NCBI RefSeq assembly: GCF_910596095.1
Contig: NC_056551.1
Coordinates: 868,001-932,000 of the forward strand
Length of the DNA: 64,000 nucleotides
Source: Thunnus maccoyii
Lineage: Eukaryota > Chordata > Actinopteri > Scombriformes > Scombridae
Direction: 5' to 3'
Part shown: piece after piece, positions 17,485-26,900 of the stretch
Layout of the letters: every line of letters begins with the position of its first letter
Position numbering within the stretch: the first letter of the stretch is position 1
The notes under the pieces: model-generated
Seen by the model: the letters and a program-made list of their open reading frames with translations, nothing else
Told to the model about the DNA's origin: nothing
Database searches by the model: none
Translations under genes and position numbers: made by a program

Positions 17485-18563
17485 TCAGTGGCAGCTGGTG
17501 ACTCAAAAAATTGGGGAGGGCAGGAGGAAAACCAACATGGAATCTTACAACAAATCGCATCAAACTATATCACTGTCCCCCACCTGATGAATTCGGAGGG
17601 GTGGGGGGCAATTTTATATGCCAATAAAACAATTTGCTTTCAAAAACAAAAAATCCCTGAGTGGTGAAAAGGCTGCTTCTTTAAAGACATTTAGCATATA
17701 CATATTGTTTCTAAACAAAAAACTTGTTGTGGAGTGCTTCAGAATGTGTCATTTTACCAACAAAGTGAAATTTAGATTTATAGTATTGTTCTATTGTGAC
17801 AACTTATGTTCTCATCAAAAACAGACTGCATATCACATGATTTACACGTGTTTCCTATGTATTTTCTTAGTATACAGAAATGTATAAAGTACCACAAAGT
17901 TTATGAACTGATACAGGTACAGATCAGTGCTGAATACTAGAAAGACTGAACACTAAAAACATTCACAAAAAGTATTAATGCATGTATCAAATACATGACT
18001 TACTCTTATCTATATGCACCACATATAAAATATAGTCTACAAAGCTGACATGTTAACACTTGTTATTCTGGTTACTTTAAGCTTATTATTCAATATAGAT
18101 TCAGCTTAAAAAAACTGAAGAAATTGTCACAACAAGCAGCCAGACCTCCTGCACACTCATTCACTAATCACACAACATCAACAGGTGACTGAACAACCAC
18201 TCAATTAAAAACTGGATCAATTCCAAATGAATGAGTGAGTCCAGACAGCTCACTGTTACTTCAACAAGCAAACTACCCACAACACATTATATGATCTCTG
18301 CTGCATTCTTGTTAAGGAGATAAATTCACACAACAGCCACAGAGGCATTTAACCATCAGAGATGAAATTAGCGACCCAAGAGACAGAGAGAGAGAAGCTA
18401 TAACTGACTCACGTTATCTGACGTCTTCTTCTTTCTATCATGGAGATGAAGTATTTATGTCATAACGTCCATTTATGGCTGTTGGTCATCTTGTTTGTTA
18501 GTTAACAGAACTTTATGGCTGCTGGTTAACTCGTCTGATATCATTAGCAACAATGACAAACAA
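17485..18563. mobile_element. hAT-like element, left end plus repeat copy A1
   Basis: It begins CAGTGGCAGCTGGTGACTC, a hAT-type terminus common in fish. From about 17609 to 18563 it is a near-identical copy of 22057-23013; I counted about ten substitutions in 955 bases. Copy A1 alone keeps the left terminus, and copy A2 alone keeps the sequence to the right. There is no transposase frame, so it is a non-autonomous element or a remnant. Confidence 0.6.
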
Positions 18564-18600
18564 ATTCTTAATTTTTGCTATAAAGCCTTCATAGAGAGCT

Positions 18601-18834
18601 TCAGTCCTCCACGGCACTCATGCAGCAGCATGAGCAAAATATCCTCTTCCACCAGGAGCAGAAACGTTTGAAGCCGTTCCTTTTCTTCTTCTTCTTCGGC
18701 TCACTGTCATCTGTTCTATCCTGGTTATTGGTGTCATCCAGAACAGAGCAGGAGTGGGAGCGGGAGTGAGTGCTAGAACTGGAGCAGGAGCCATAGCTGG
18801 AGCCAGAGCCGGGGCAAGAACAAGAGCACGATCA
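18601..18834 (-). pseudogene. HIPK-like kinase C-terminal tail, frame intact (module 3)
   Basis: Read on the minus strand from just after an in-frame TGA at 18834, this gives a Ser/Cys/Gly stretch (GSGSSYGSCSSSSTHSRSHS). A unique end follows: VLDDTNNQDRTDDSEP, five lysines, NGFKRFCSWWKRIF, then CSCCCMSAVED and a stop at 18601-18603. A basic, aromatic and cysteine-rich end is what I recall for fish-specific HIPK-like kinases and could be lipid-modified. It lacks its kinase exons, so it is a detached last-exon piece. Two other, broken copies of the tail lie at 19740 and 20332. Confidence 0.55.
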
Positions 18835-18835
18835 G

Positions 18836-19465
18836 CTTCTCCAACCCAATTTTACTTGATGGAGTCAGGGATGTTTTGAAAGCATCAATAATTGGTAAAG
18901 CACATAAAGGGTTTCATAGGTTTGATAACACTGGCAACTTCATTGGAAATTATGGTTAGTCGTTGCAAGCTACTGTGTTCAATTAACCCTCACTAAATAA
19001 TTTGGCATAAACCAAGCTAAGTTGACTCTAAAATAGTTTTGGTAGATCATGGCCCATGAAATACTTCATTTGTGATCTGTGACACTTATGTACTCATATT
19101 TACTCTACAGTGAGGTTTCCAGGAAGTTAGTGATATATATATTGCAACACTATAAGGCAGTTGCAGGAAAAAAAACAAAATAAAAATTGATATCCAAATT
19201 TTATTTATTTCAAACATAATGCAGTTCAGATTCCTATAGAAACACATAAGAAGTTGGACAAATTATTATTATAGATTTATTTTTTCTTGTATTTTAAAGG
19301 AAGATATCAGATGCGAGAGATGTGAGATTATTTAATATGCTAAATGTGTGAAGAAATGTTTTGACTATTTTCTCCTGGACTCTTGTATTTTCAAACAATG
19401 TTTAACTTTTGACAGTATTTAGTATTTTATATTCTGTGGCAAAAATTGTAACCTTGATTCAATCC
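18836..19465. other. Unexplained spacer inside the HIPK-like locus
   Basis: A plus-strand open stretch at 18834-18955 (reads ISFSNPILLDGVRDVLKAS and on) ends near a GT. I do not recognise it. The rest is AT-rich with no gene or known repeat. Confidence 0.3.
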
Positions 19466-19469
19466 AGAT

Positions 19470-19668
19470 TTCAGATCATGTCAGATTTAGTGACAATGTA
19501 GAGTCTCCAATGAACGTAGGATGCATGTCTTTGGTCTGTGGGAGGAAACCAGAGCACCCTGGGGAAAACCCACGCAGACATGGGGAGAACATACAAACTC
19601 CACAGAGAAAAGACGGCCATCTTCTGCTGTGAGGCCACAGTGCTAGCCACTGAACCACCATGCTGCCC
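19470..19668 (-). repeat. tRNA-derived SINE (DANA/V-SINE type)
   Basis: The plus strand holds GCATGTCTTTGGTCTGTGGGAGGAAACC, CCACGCAGACATGGGGAGAACAT and finally GTGAGGCCACAGTGCTAGCCACTGAACCACCATGCTGCC. This is the reverse complement of a tRNA-headed vertebrate SINE, with the head to the right. The insertion is in minus orientation. It lies between tail modules 3 and 2 of the HIPK-like locus. Confidence 0.7.
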
Positions 19669-19683
19669 ATATAAAGAACTACA

Positions 19684-19730
19684 AAGGCTTTATAGCAAAA
19701 ACAAATTCTTAGTTTTTGCTATAAAGCCTT
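19684..19730. repeat. Perfect 19-bp inverted repeat (hairpin)
   Basis: AAGGCTTTATAGCAAAAAC at 19684-19702 and its exact complement at 19712-19730 are separated by nine bases. The right arm belongs to the sequence just past the kinase tail (also at 18570-18595). The left arm is an inverted partial copy, suggesting a rearrangement breakpoint. Confidence 0.85.
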
Positions 19731-19739
19731 CATAGAGAG

Positions 19740-20331
19740 CTTCAGCCCTCCACGGCGCTCATGCAGCAGCATGAGCAAAATGTCCTCTTCCACCAGGAGC
19801 AGAAATGTTTGAAGCCGTTCCTCTTCTTCTTCTTCTTTGGCCCACTGTCATCTTTCTATCCAGGTTATTGGTGTCATCCAGAACAGAGCAGGCGGGGGCG
19901 GGAGCGGAGCGGGGGCGGGAGTGGGAGTGAGTGCTAGAGCCAGGGCCAGGGCCGGAGCTGGAGCGGGAGCGGGAACAGGAGTGAGTGCTACACTGGGGCC
20001 GGGAACGGGAACAGGAACAGGAGTGCTAGAGCGGGAGCGGGAGCGGGAGCAGGAGCGGGAGTGAGTGCTAGAGCCGGGGCCGGGGCCGGGGCCGGGGCCG
20101 GGGCCGGAGCTGGAGCGGGAGCGGGAGTGAGTGCTAGAGCCGGGGCCAGGGCCGGAGCGGGAGCGGGAGTGAGTGCGAAGACCAGCTTCCTGGTTCTTGC
20201 TGGGTGTGTCTGTCGGGCCGGATTCATTTGATGCAGTCTTGTTTTTTTGCCACAAGAGAAACTTACACTGTTATGTTTATGGACAACAAACTGAAATCCC
20301 ATGTGTATGCAAATATGTAAATCAACACTTC
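19740..20331 (-). pseudogene. HIPK-like tail module 2 with minisatellite, frameshifted
   Basis: From right to left on the minus strand: an intron-like stretch (20331-20270); an exon start shared with module 1 (GPTDTPSKNQEAGLRTHSRS, 20219-20160); a GC-rich minisatellite of about 42-bp units reading SRSRSGPGPGSSTH; then the VLDDTNN tail. The array changes frame midway, into Pro-Val and Pro-Ala text. The tail also carries a one-base loss in GATAGAA(C)AGATG relative to 18601-18780, so this copy cannot make the intact end. An insertion of about 45 bases precedes the GPTDTPSK segment compared with module 1. Confidence 0.55.
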
Positions 20332-20980
20332 TTCGGCTCACTGTCATCTGTTCTATCCAGGTTATTGGTGTCATCCAGAACAGAGCAGGAGCTGGAGCAG
20401 GAGCAGGGGCGAGAGTGGGAGTGCTAGAGCCGGGGCCAGGGCCGGAGCTGGAGCGGGAACGGGAGTGAGTGCAGGAGCCGGGGCCAGGGCCGGAGCGGGA
20501 GCGGGAGTGAGTGCGGGGGCGGGAGCGGGAGTGAGTGCTAGAGCCGGAGCCGGAGCGAGGGCGGGAGCCGGAGCCGGAGCAGGAGCTGGAGCAGGGACCG
20601 GAGCGGGAGCGGGAGTGAGTGCTAGAGCCGGGGCCGGAGCGGGAGCGGGAGTGAGTGCTAGAGCCGGAGCGAGGGCGGGAGTGGGAGTGCTAGAGCCAGA
20701 GCCGGAGCAGGAGCGGGAGCGGGAGTGAGTGCTAGAGCCGGAGCCGGAGCGAGGGCGGGAGTGGGAGTGCTAGAGCCGGAGCCGGAGCAGGAGCGGGGGC
20801 GGGAGCGGGAGCGGGGGCTGGAGCCGGAGCAGGAGCGGGGGCGGGGGCGGGAGTGGGAGTGAGTGCTAGAGCCAGGGCCAGAGCCGGAGCAGGAGCGGGG
20901 GCCAGGGCCGGAGCGGGAGCGGGAGTGAGTGCGAAGACCAGCTTCCTGGTTCTTGCTGGGTGTGTCTGTCGGGCCACTGT
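20332..20980 (-). pseudogene. HIPK-like tail module 1: RS/GP minisatellite exon next to the kinase exons
   Basis: An acceptor AACAG on the minus strand (about 20981) starts an exon that joins in phase to the kinase exon ending at 21077, giving NGPTDTPSKNQEAGLRTHSR. A long array of GAGCSG-type hexamers in larger units follows, reading SRSRSGPGPRSCSGSGPG. The array runs to 20385 but changes frame. It ends in VLDDTNNLDRTDDSEPKK, followed directly by CysStop, because the tail is cut after two lysines and fused to module 2 intron sequence. The array is open in several frames on both strands owing to its composition. Confidence 0.55.
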
Positions 20981-21076
20981 TATGTTTATGGACAACAAAC
21001 AGAAATCCCATGTGTATGCAAATATGTAAATCAACACAAACACATAACACACATATATACACACACATGCCCATAC

Positions 21077-21640
21077 TTGTTGCAGTAGCTCCTGGTAATA
21101 AACGGATGGGTGAGGACTTCGTTGGGGGTAATCCTCTCCCTCCCATCCCACGGGAACATGGCCTTTAAGAGGTTGATGCACTCCCTTAATCTTCTAACTT
21201 TCTTCAGACACATCTAGTTTAGGAAATAATTGAAAAATTTAACCTAATATTTGAGTCATCTTCCTAAATTATGAAAAGGCAATCAATGACGTCACTTTTC
21301 AGCAGCTAGTGCCTATTTAATGACCTACCTTTATTATTTCATCCAGGGACCGGAATGAGTAGGACCTGTCATCAGTCTTAGACCATACCGAGAATTCCTA
21401 AAAGAACGTTCAAGTATTTAAGATACATGTATTTCTCTATAAATTCAGCTGATGAACTGAGGGAAAATATTGGAAGGTATTATTTTTATATGTTAAGGAT
21501 AAAATATTTGAAAAGTCAAAGAAGGGGTTTTGTACCGTGAGCCTCCATTGTTGGGAATCTGACTGGAAGTATTCCCTTGATTTCCTCCCTTCCTTAATAA
21601 TGTGGTCTGGTGGCGGACCCAGGAGGTCAATGATGTACCG
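21077..21640 (-). pseudogene. HIPK-like protein kinase exons (C-lobe only)
   Basis: Three minus-strand exons with good splice sites keep one frame. Exon 21640-21536 reads RYIIDLLGPPPDHIIKEGRK then SREYFQSDSQQWRLT. Exon 21397-21329 reads EFSVWSKTDDRSYSFRSLDE then IIK. Exon 21213-21077 reads CINLLKAMFPWDGRERITP then NEVLTHPFIT. These match the C-lobe of homeodomain-interacting protein kinases (the GLPxxxLLxxGxK, WRL and DLLKxMLxxDxxxRITPxExLxHPF blocks). The N-lobe and catalytic loop (HxDxKPEN, DFG) are absent. At 21640 the kinase text meets minisatellite without a splice acceptor. It is therefore a truncated, rearranged copy of a fish HIPK-like gene. I am sure of the kinase family but not of any activity. 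Confidence 0.7.
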
Positions 21641-22056
21641 TAGGAGCCGGAGCAGGAGCCATAGCTGGAGCCAGAGCCGGGGCAAGAACAAGAGCACAAG
21701 CACAAACAGGCTGAACCATAAGGACGCCTGATGGCGCTATGCGGCGTATAGCACTCCAGAATCCCTACCGGGAACGGGAGTGCTAGAGCCGGGGCCGGGA
21801 CCGGAGCGGGAGCGGGAGTGAGTGCTAGAGCCGGAGCTGGGGCGGGGGCAGGAGCGGGAGTGTGCTAGAGCACAAACAGGCTGAACCATAAGGACGCCTG
21901 ATGGCGCTATGCGGCGTATAGCACTCCAGAATCCCTCCTCTACCTCGTTGGTTCCAGGTTCAGCCTGTGCCTCTCGCAAACAGGATACCAGCTCCACCGG
22001 TGGAAGACTGAATGCAGGAGGTAGAGGCTGAACCATGATGACACCTGATGGCACTT
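21641..22056 (-). repeat. Minisatellite and duplicated 68-bp segment fused to the kinase exons
   Basis: 21641-21697 repeats the array text of 18782-18828 (GCCATAGCTGGAGCCAGAGC and on). The segment 21697-21767 (AAACAGGCTGAACCATAAGG through CACTCCAGAATCCCT) recurs almost exactly at 21868-21936, with a short GC-rich array between. Read on the minus strand the array gives the same SSTHSRSRSGPGPGS text as the HIPK-like tail. This is the end of yet another partial tail copy abutting the kinase exons. Confidence 0.55.
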
Positions 22057-23545
22057 TTTATTTTATATGCCAATAAAACAATTTGCTTTCAAAAACAAAA
22101 AATCCCTGAGTGGTGAAAAGGCTGTTTCTTTAAAGACATTTAGCATATACATATTGTTTCTAAACAAAAAACCTGTTGTGGAGTGCTTCAGAATGTGTCA
22201 TTTTACCAACAAGGTGAAATTTAGATTTATAGTATTGTTCTATTGTGACAACTTATGTTCTCATCAAAAACAGACTGCATATCACATGATTTACACGTGT
22301 TTCCTATGTATTTTCTTAGTATACAGAAATGTATAAAGTACCACAAAGTTTATGAACTGATACAGGTACAGATCAGTGTTGAATACTAGAAAGACTGAAC
22401 ACTAAAAACATTCACAAAAAGTATTAATGCATGTATCAAATACATGACTTACTCTTATCTATATGCACCACATATAAAATATAGTCTACAAAGCTGACAT
22501 GTTAACACTTGTTATTCTGGTTACTTTAAGCTTATTACTCAATATAGATTCAGCTTAAAAAAACTGAAGAAATTGTCACAACAAGCAGCCAGACCTCCTG
22601 CACACTCATTCACTAATCACACAACATCAACAGGTGACTGAACAACCACTCAATTAAAAACTGGATCAATTCCAAATGAATGAGTGAGTCCAGACAGCTC
22701 ACTGTAACTTCAACAAGCAAACTACCCACAACACATTATATGATCTCTGCTGCATTCTTGTTGAGGAGATAAATTCACACAACAGCCACAGAGACATTTA
22801 ACCATCAGAGATGAAATTAGCGACCCAAGAGACAGAGAGAGAGAAGCTGTAACTGACTCACGTTATCTGACGTCTTCTTCTTTCTATCATGGAGATGAAG
22901 TATTTATGTCATAACGTCCATTTATGACTGTTGGTCATCTTGTTTGTTAGTTAACAGAACTTTATGGCTGCTGGTTAACTCGTCTGATATCATTAGCAAC
23001 AATGACAAACAAGCTAACTCGCCTGGTTGTTTCTCTGGTTGCTTCTCTCTCCAGCCTCCCTGGTGGCATCTTGCCGCTGCTGCACTGCACAGTCCAGATC
23101 ATTTCTCCCGTTAACTTAACAACAGTCCTTAACAGTCCTTCCATGGATGTATAAAGACTCCTTCAGGCTGCTATAACAAGCTAACTGTTGCATTGGCTAA
23201 CACAACGAACTATCTACTGCTGCTACTCTGCCTTACAGTGGAGAGAATTGAAGATGAAATCTGGAAACTATCAACCAACGCGATGTCAATATTGCATTCT
23301 GGTTGTTAATTGGTTAGGGAGGACGGCCTCCCTTGGAGCGTCATTTTATGTGTCTTAGCCAATCATAGATTAGCATGAAAAAAAATGAAGTACATTAAAT
23401 TGATGTAAGAGATCCCGCCCTGAGGAGGACAGCAGACACCCGTCCTCCTCTGTCCCCCACTCTCTCCCACTGCTCCCCACCACCACTTAACACGCACTGC
23501 TCTTCCTCCTCCTGCCCTGCAGGTATCGCTGTTGAGCCATTTTAA
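22057..23545. mobile_element. hAT-like element, repeat copy A2 plus right-hand part
   Basis: 22057-23013 repeats 17609-18563 in the same orientation. After 23013 it continues with sequence absent from copy A1, including GGTTAGGGAGGACGGCCTCC and CTTGGAGCGTCATTTTATG, words I recognise from fish hAT-type repeats. A 42-codon frame starting ATG at 23551 (MSIMDFFQRREKKYF) has the look of a hAT transposase start but ends at once. The element appears split, with its left terminus at 17485 and its right part here. Confidence 0.5.
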
Positions 23546-23794
23546 CCAGAATGTCAATAATGGATTTTTTCCAAAGAAGAGAGAAAAAATATTTCATATA
23601 TAATACAGGGATTTGGCAGAAAAGAACTGGGAAAATGCAATCTGAAGCAGCAAGACAGGGACCAATAAACATGAACTAAAATCCTAACACAAATCATTTA
23701 CAATTTAGGAAGATGCTACATTCATAGATAATACATTTTCGCAGATAATAATCTCTCTGAGAATTAGTAACATCATTTGTTTGTACAGTTCTTT

Positions 23795-25271
23795 CTAATG
23801 ACAACCCCATCTGCCTCTAATAACCAATTGCCACTGGTTCCACAGGAGAGGAGCCTGATAGTTGAAGGCTCTGCCTTCCGTTCTACTTTTGGAGATTAGA
23901 ATGACAAGTAAGCCTGCATTCCGGGAGTGCAGTATTCTAGATATGTTAAGATATGATGGTGCCTGACCATTAAAGGCTTTGTAGGTGAGGAGAAGGATTT
24001 TAAATGCGATTCTAGATTTTACAGGGGGCAAGTGCAGAGAGGCTAAAATGGGAGAAATATGATCTCTTTTTCTAGTTTTTGTCATTACACAGGCAGCTGC
24101 ATTCTGGATCAACTGGAGACTTTTTAGAGATTTTTTGGGACAGCCTGATAATAAGGAATTGTAATAATCTAGCCTAGAAGTAACAAATTTAACTCATTTC
24201 TGCAATGTTATGTAGGTGAAAAAAGTAAATTTGTTTTATGTAGGAGTTGAAGGACGTATTCTGATAAAAGATAACTCCCAGATTCCTTATGGTGGTGCTG
24301 GAGGCCAGGGTAATGCCATCTAGAGTAGCTATGTCATTAGATAATGTGTTTCTAAGATGTTTAGGGCCAAGCACAGTAACCTCAGTTTTGTCTGAGTTTA
24401 GTAGCAGAAAATTGCAGGTCATCCAGGTCTTTATGTCCTTAAGGCATGCTTGGAGTTGAAAATTTATGGAGTGTTTCCATATAATGTTACCTAAAGGAAG
24501 CATATAGAAGGTGAATAGTATTGGTCCAAGCATAGAATCTTGTGGAACTCCATGTCTAACTTCTGCGTGCATGGAGGATTCATTGTTAACGTGTACAAAC
24601 TGAAATCAATTTGATAAATAGTACTTAAACCAGCTTAATGCAGTGTGTTTAATGCCAATTACATGTTCCAGACTCTGTAATAGGATGTGATAGTCAGTGA
24701 TGTCAAATAGAGCATCTAACAAGACAAGTACAGATAGAAGTCCTTTGTCTCATACAATTAGGAGGTCATTTGTAACTTTCACCAGTGTTGTTTCTGTGCT
24801 ATAATGCACTCTAAATCCTGACTGAAAATAATAAATAAGAAAAATAAATAAATAAAATAAACCATTGTTATGTAGAAAGTCACACAAATGATTGGCAACT
24901 GCTTTCTCAAGGATCTTAGAGAGAAAGGGAAGGTTAGATATAGGTCTATAGTTGGCTAAAACACCGGAATCAAAGTAGACTTTTTAATAAAGACTGATTG
25001 ATCATATCTAGTAAAGAGGTGCTAATTAAGGGACTTCTTTAAGCAGCCAAGTTGAGATGGGGTCTAAGAGACAGGTTGATGGTTTAGTTGAAGAAATTGT
25101 TGAAGTTAGTCCAGGAAAGTCAACTGGAGAAAAACAGTCTAAATATAAATCAGGTTTTAAAGCTGTTTCTAAGGACCTATAGGAATATATAGGAAAAGGT
25201 GCCATTGAATTGAATGTTGCTGCCACAGAAGCCACAAAAACATCCAATATGTCCAGCCAATTCGATTCCAC
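23795..25271 (-). mobile_element. L2-like LINE reverse transcriptase remnant
   Basis: Minus-strand pieces in correct order are: SLTSTISSTKPSTCLLDPIS-type text (25271-25026); a DITDYHxLLQSLExVIGIKH region (about 24730-24640); GVPQDSMLGPILFTFYMLPL (24560 on) with LLNSDKTEVTVLGPKHLRN; and C-terminal IQNAAACVMTKTRKRDHISP with ILASLHLPPVKSRIAFK (24112-23795). The YADD-box segment appears deleted, as the text jumps from NFQ to ACLKDIK. There are stops and frameshifts, so it is inactive. The tail expected after it is not evident. Confidence 0.75.
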
Positions 25272-26100
25272 AATATGAACAAAACATTACCTGGGAATAA
25301 GGAACAATGTAAATGCTAAGTGTGGCTAAAAACACACAGGCCCTGCATGTGATATAGATCTTTTTCACAGCAGACATTTTGACTTGTCATGGCAGGAGAA
25401 ACACAGGTGTAAGGGAGGCCCTTATGATTAGCCTAAGATAGCTTGTACCACACAAGCTGTTTTAACTTGCACACTTTTATTCTCACTGCAATGGAAATTT
25501 AGTCAAGTACTGATAAGAAAAAGTCAGGGGACCGAGATATATTTTCGCCCCTGATTTTCAAGTTTAAATAAGGATAATACAAAAAAAATCTCTAAACTGT
25601 ATATCTAGCTTAAACCCCAAATTCTTCCTTTACAGCTCCATTGGCAAAGTTATCTAACCAGTGTTAGCGTCTTCCAATTGGGGATTAGTTACTATTAGGA
25701 TTGCCAGCTATGTTTGCTTATGCTAACTGGTTAAAAAAAAAAATCAAAGTCATTGATTTAATTTTATTATTCATGTCAGCAAAACCTACTGGTCGTTTAA
25801 CTTGATTGTCCCCTATTACAGTTTCTGAAAGTAACTATCAACGTTATAGCCAGCCACGTTCCATCAGGTTATTTGAATGGGGAGTGTGGCAAAAGGCCAA
25901 CGCTAGGTTAACAGCAGATATCTGCAATAATATCTGAGTCATGCGATCTCCTTGTTAATATAAACCAAAAACACTTACATTTTAGCTCATTTTCCAACAT
26001 CACTGACAGATAGCTGACTTCAATAATGTCAAACCGTGCCAACACATCATGCGTGTCCAGACGTGTTAATCACTTTTAAGTGTCCTCTGGAATCAGTTCT
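25272..26100. other. Intergenic DNA, no gene seen
   Basis: AT-rich sequence with no domain-bearing frame and no recognised repeat on either strand. Confidence 0.35.
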
Positions 26101-26107
26101 GTTGTGT

Positions 26108-26289
26108 TGTGGTATTTGCAGTGCATTTCTGTTATGTGTCGCGTTGTGGTATTTGCAGCGCATTTCTGTTATGTGTTGCCTTGTGGTATTGCAGTGTGTT
26201 TCTATAACTGTATTGCATTGTGGAATTTGCAGTGCACTCCTGTAATGTGTTGTGGTGTGGTATTTTCAGCGTGTTTCTGTAATGTGTTG
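26108..26289. repeat. Tandem repeat, about 37-bp unit, five copies
   Basis: Units begin TTGTGGTATTTGCAGTGCAT and end TCTGTTATGTGTTGC. About five degenerate copies follow one another. The period is not a multiple of three, so the open frames over it are not protein repeats. Confidence 0.7.
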
Positions 26290-26589
26290 CGTTTTCTAAA
26301 TGCTGCGCATGTGTTGCCAAATTGATGAAGATAGTTTCTTAATTTGCTTGTGTTTTGTCTATTTGCATGTGTTTTCTTAAGTTGCACTGTGTTGAGCTCT
26401 CAGGACCACCGTAATTCTAGAATACTTGGCTGTCCCAAGCTTTGGCGACTTCCGACCCTTTGAGCTGCCTTCAGCTGACCAGTGGTGCAACTTCATCACT
26501 CAGTGACTCAGTCATTCAGTCAGTCAGTCAGTCAGACATTTGTGTTTATAGGGCTTGCCCCACTGTTGCAGTCCAGCCCAAAAGTGGAC

Positions 26590-26900
26590 AATTCTAAATG
26601 AATCAGGTTCTGTGCGTTCATGTAGACAGCACACACTCTAACTTCAGTGTCCAGGTAAACAACATACAGCATGTGTACTTGTCAAGGAGATAAATACACA
26701 CATGAGCTGCAGAGAGACATTGGGGAAAAAAAAGTGAAGAGACAGAGAAGGTGTATCTGACTCACGTTATCTGATGTCAAAGGCTTCTGCTTACTTTGAT
26801 GGAGGTGAAGTATCCATTTCATAGTTCAGTCACAATTCATTCGCTGCAAGTGACCAGTCTGATATCATTAGCAACACTGTAAAACAAGTAACTCTCCCAT
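26590..26900. repeat. Third, diverged copy of the 17.6/22.1 kb repeat
   Basis: AGGAGATAAAT-CACA, GACTCACGTTATCTGA, GGAGGTGAAGTAT and GTCTGATATCATTAGCAACA appear in the same order as at 18310-18560 and 22760-23005, with many differences. It has clear common ancestry and is older than the near-identical pair. Confidence 0.6.

Noticed and set aside
19837..20728. Plus-strand frames of Gly-Ala-rich text over the minisatellite
   Set aside because: A GAGCSG-type array lacks stop codons in most frames on both strands. Only the minus strand joins to kinase exons and a unique tail.
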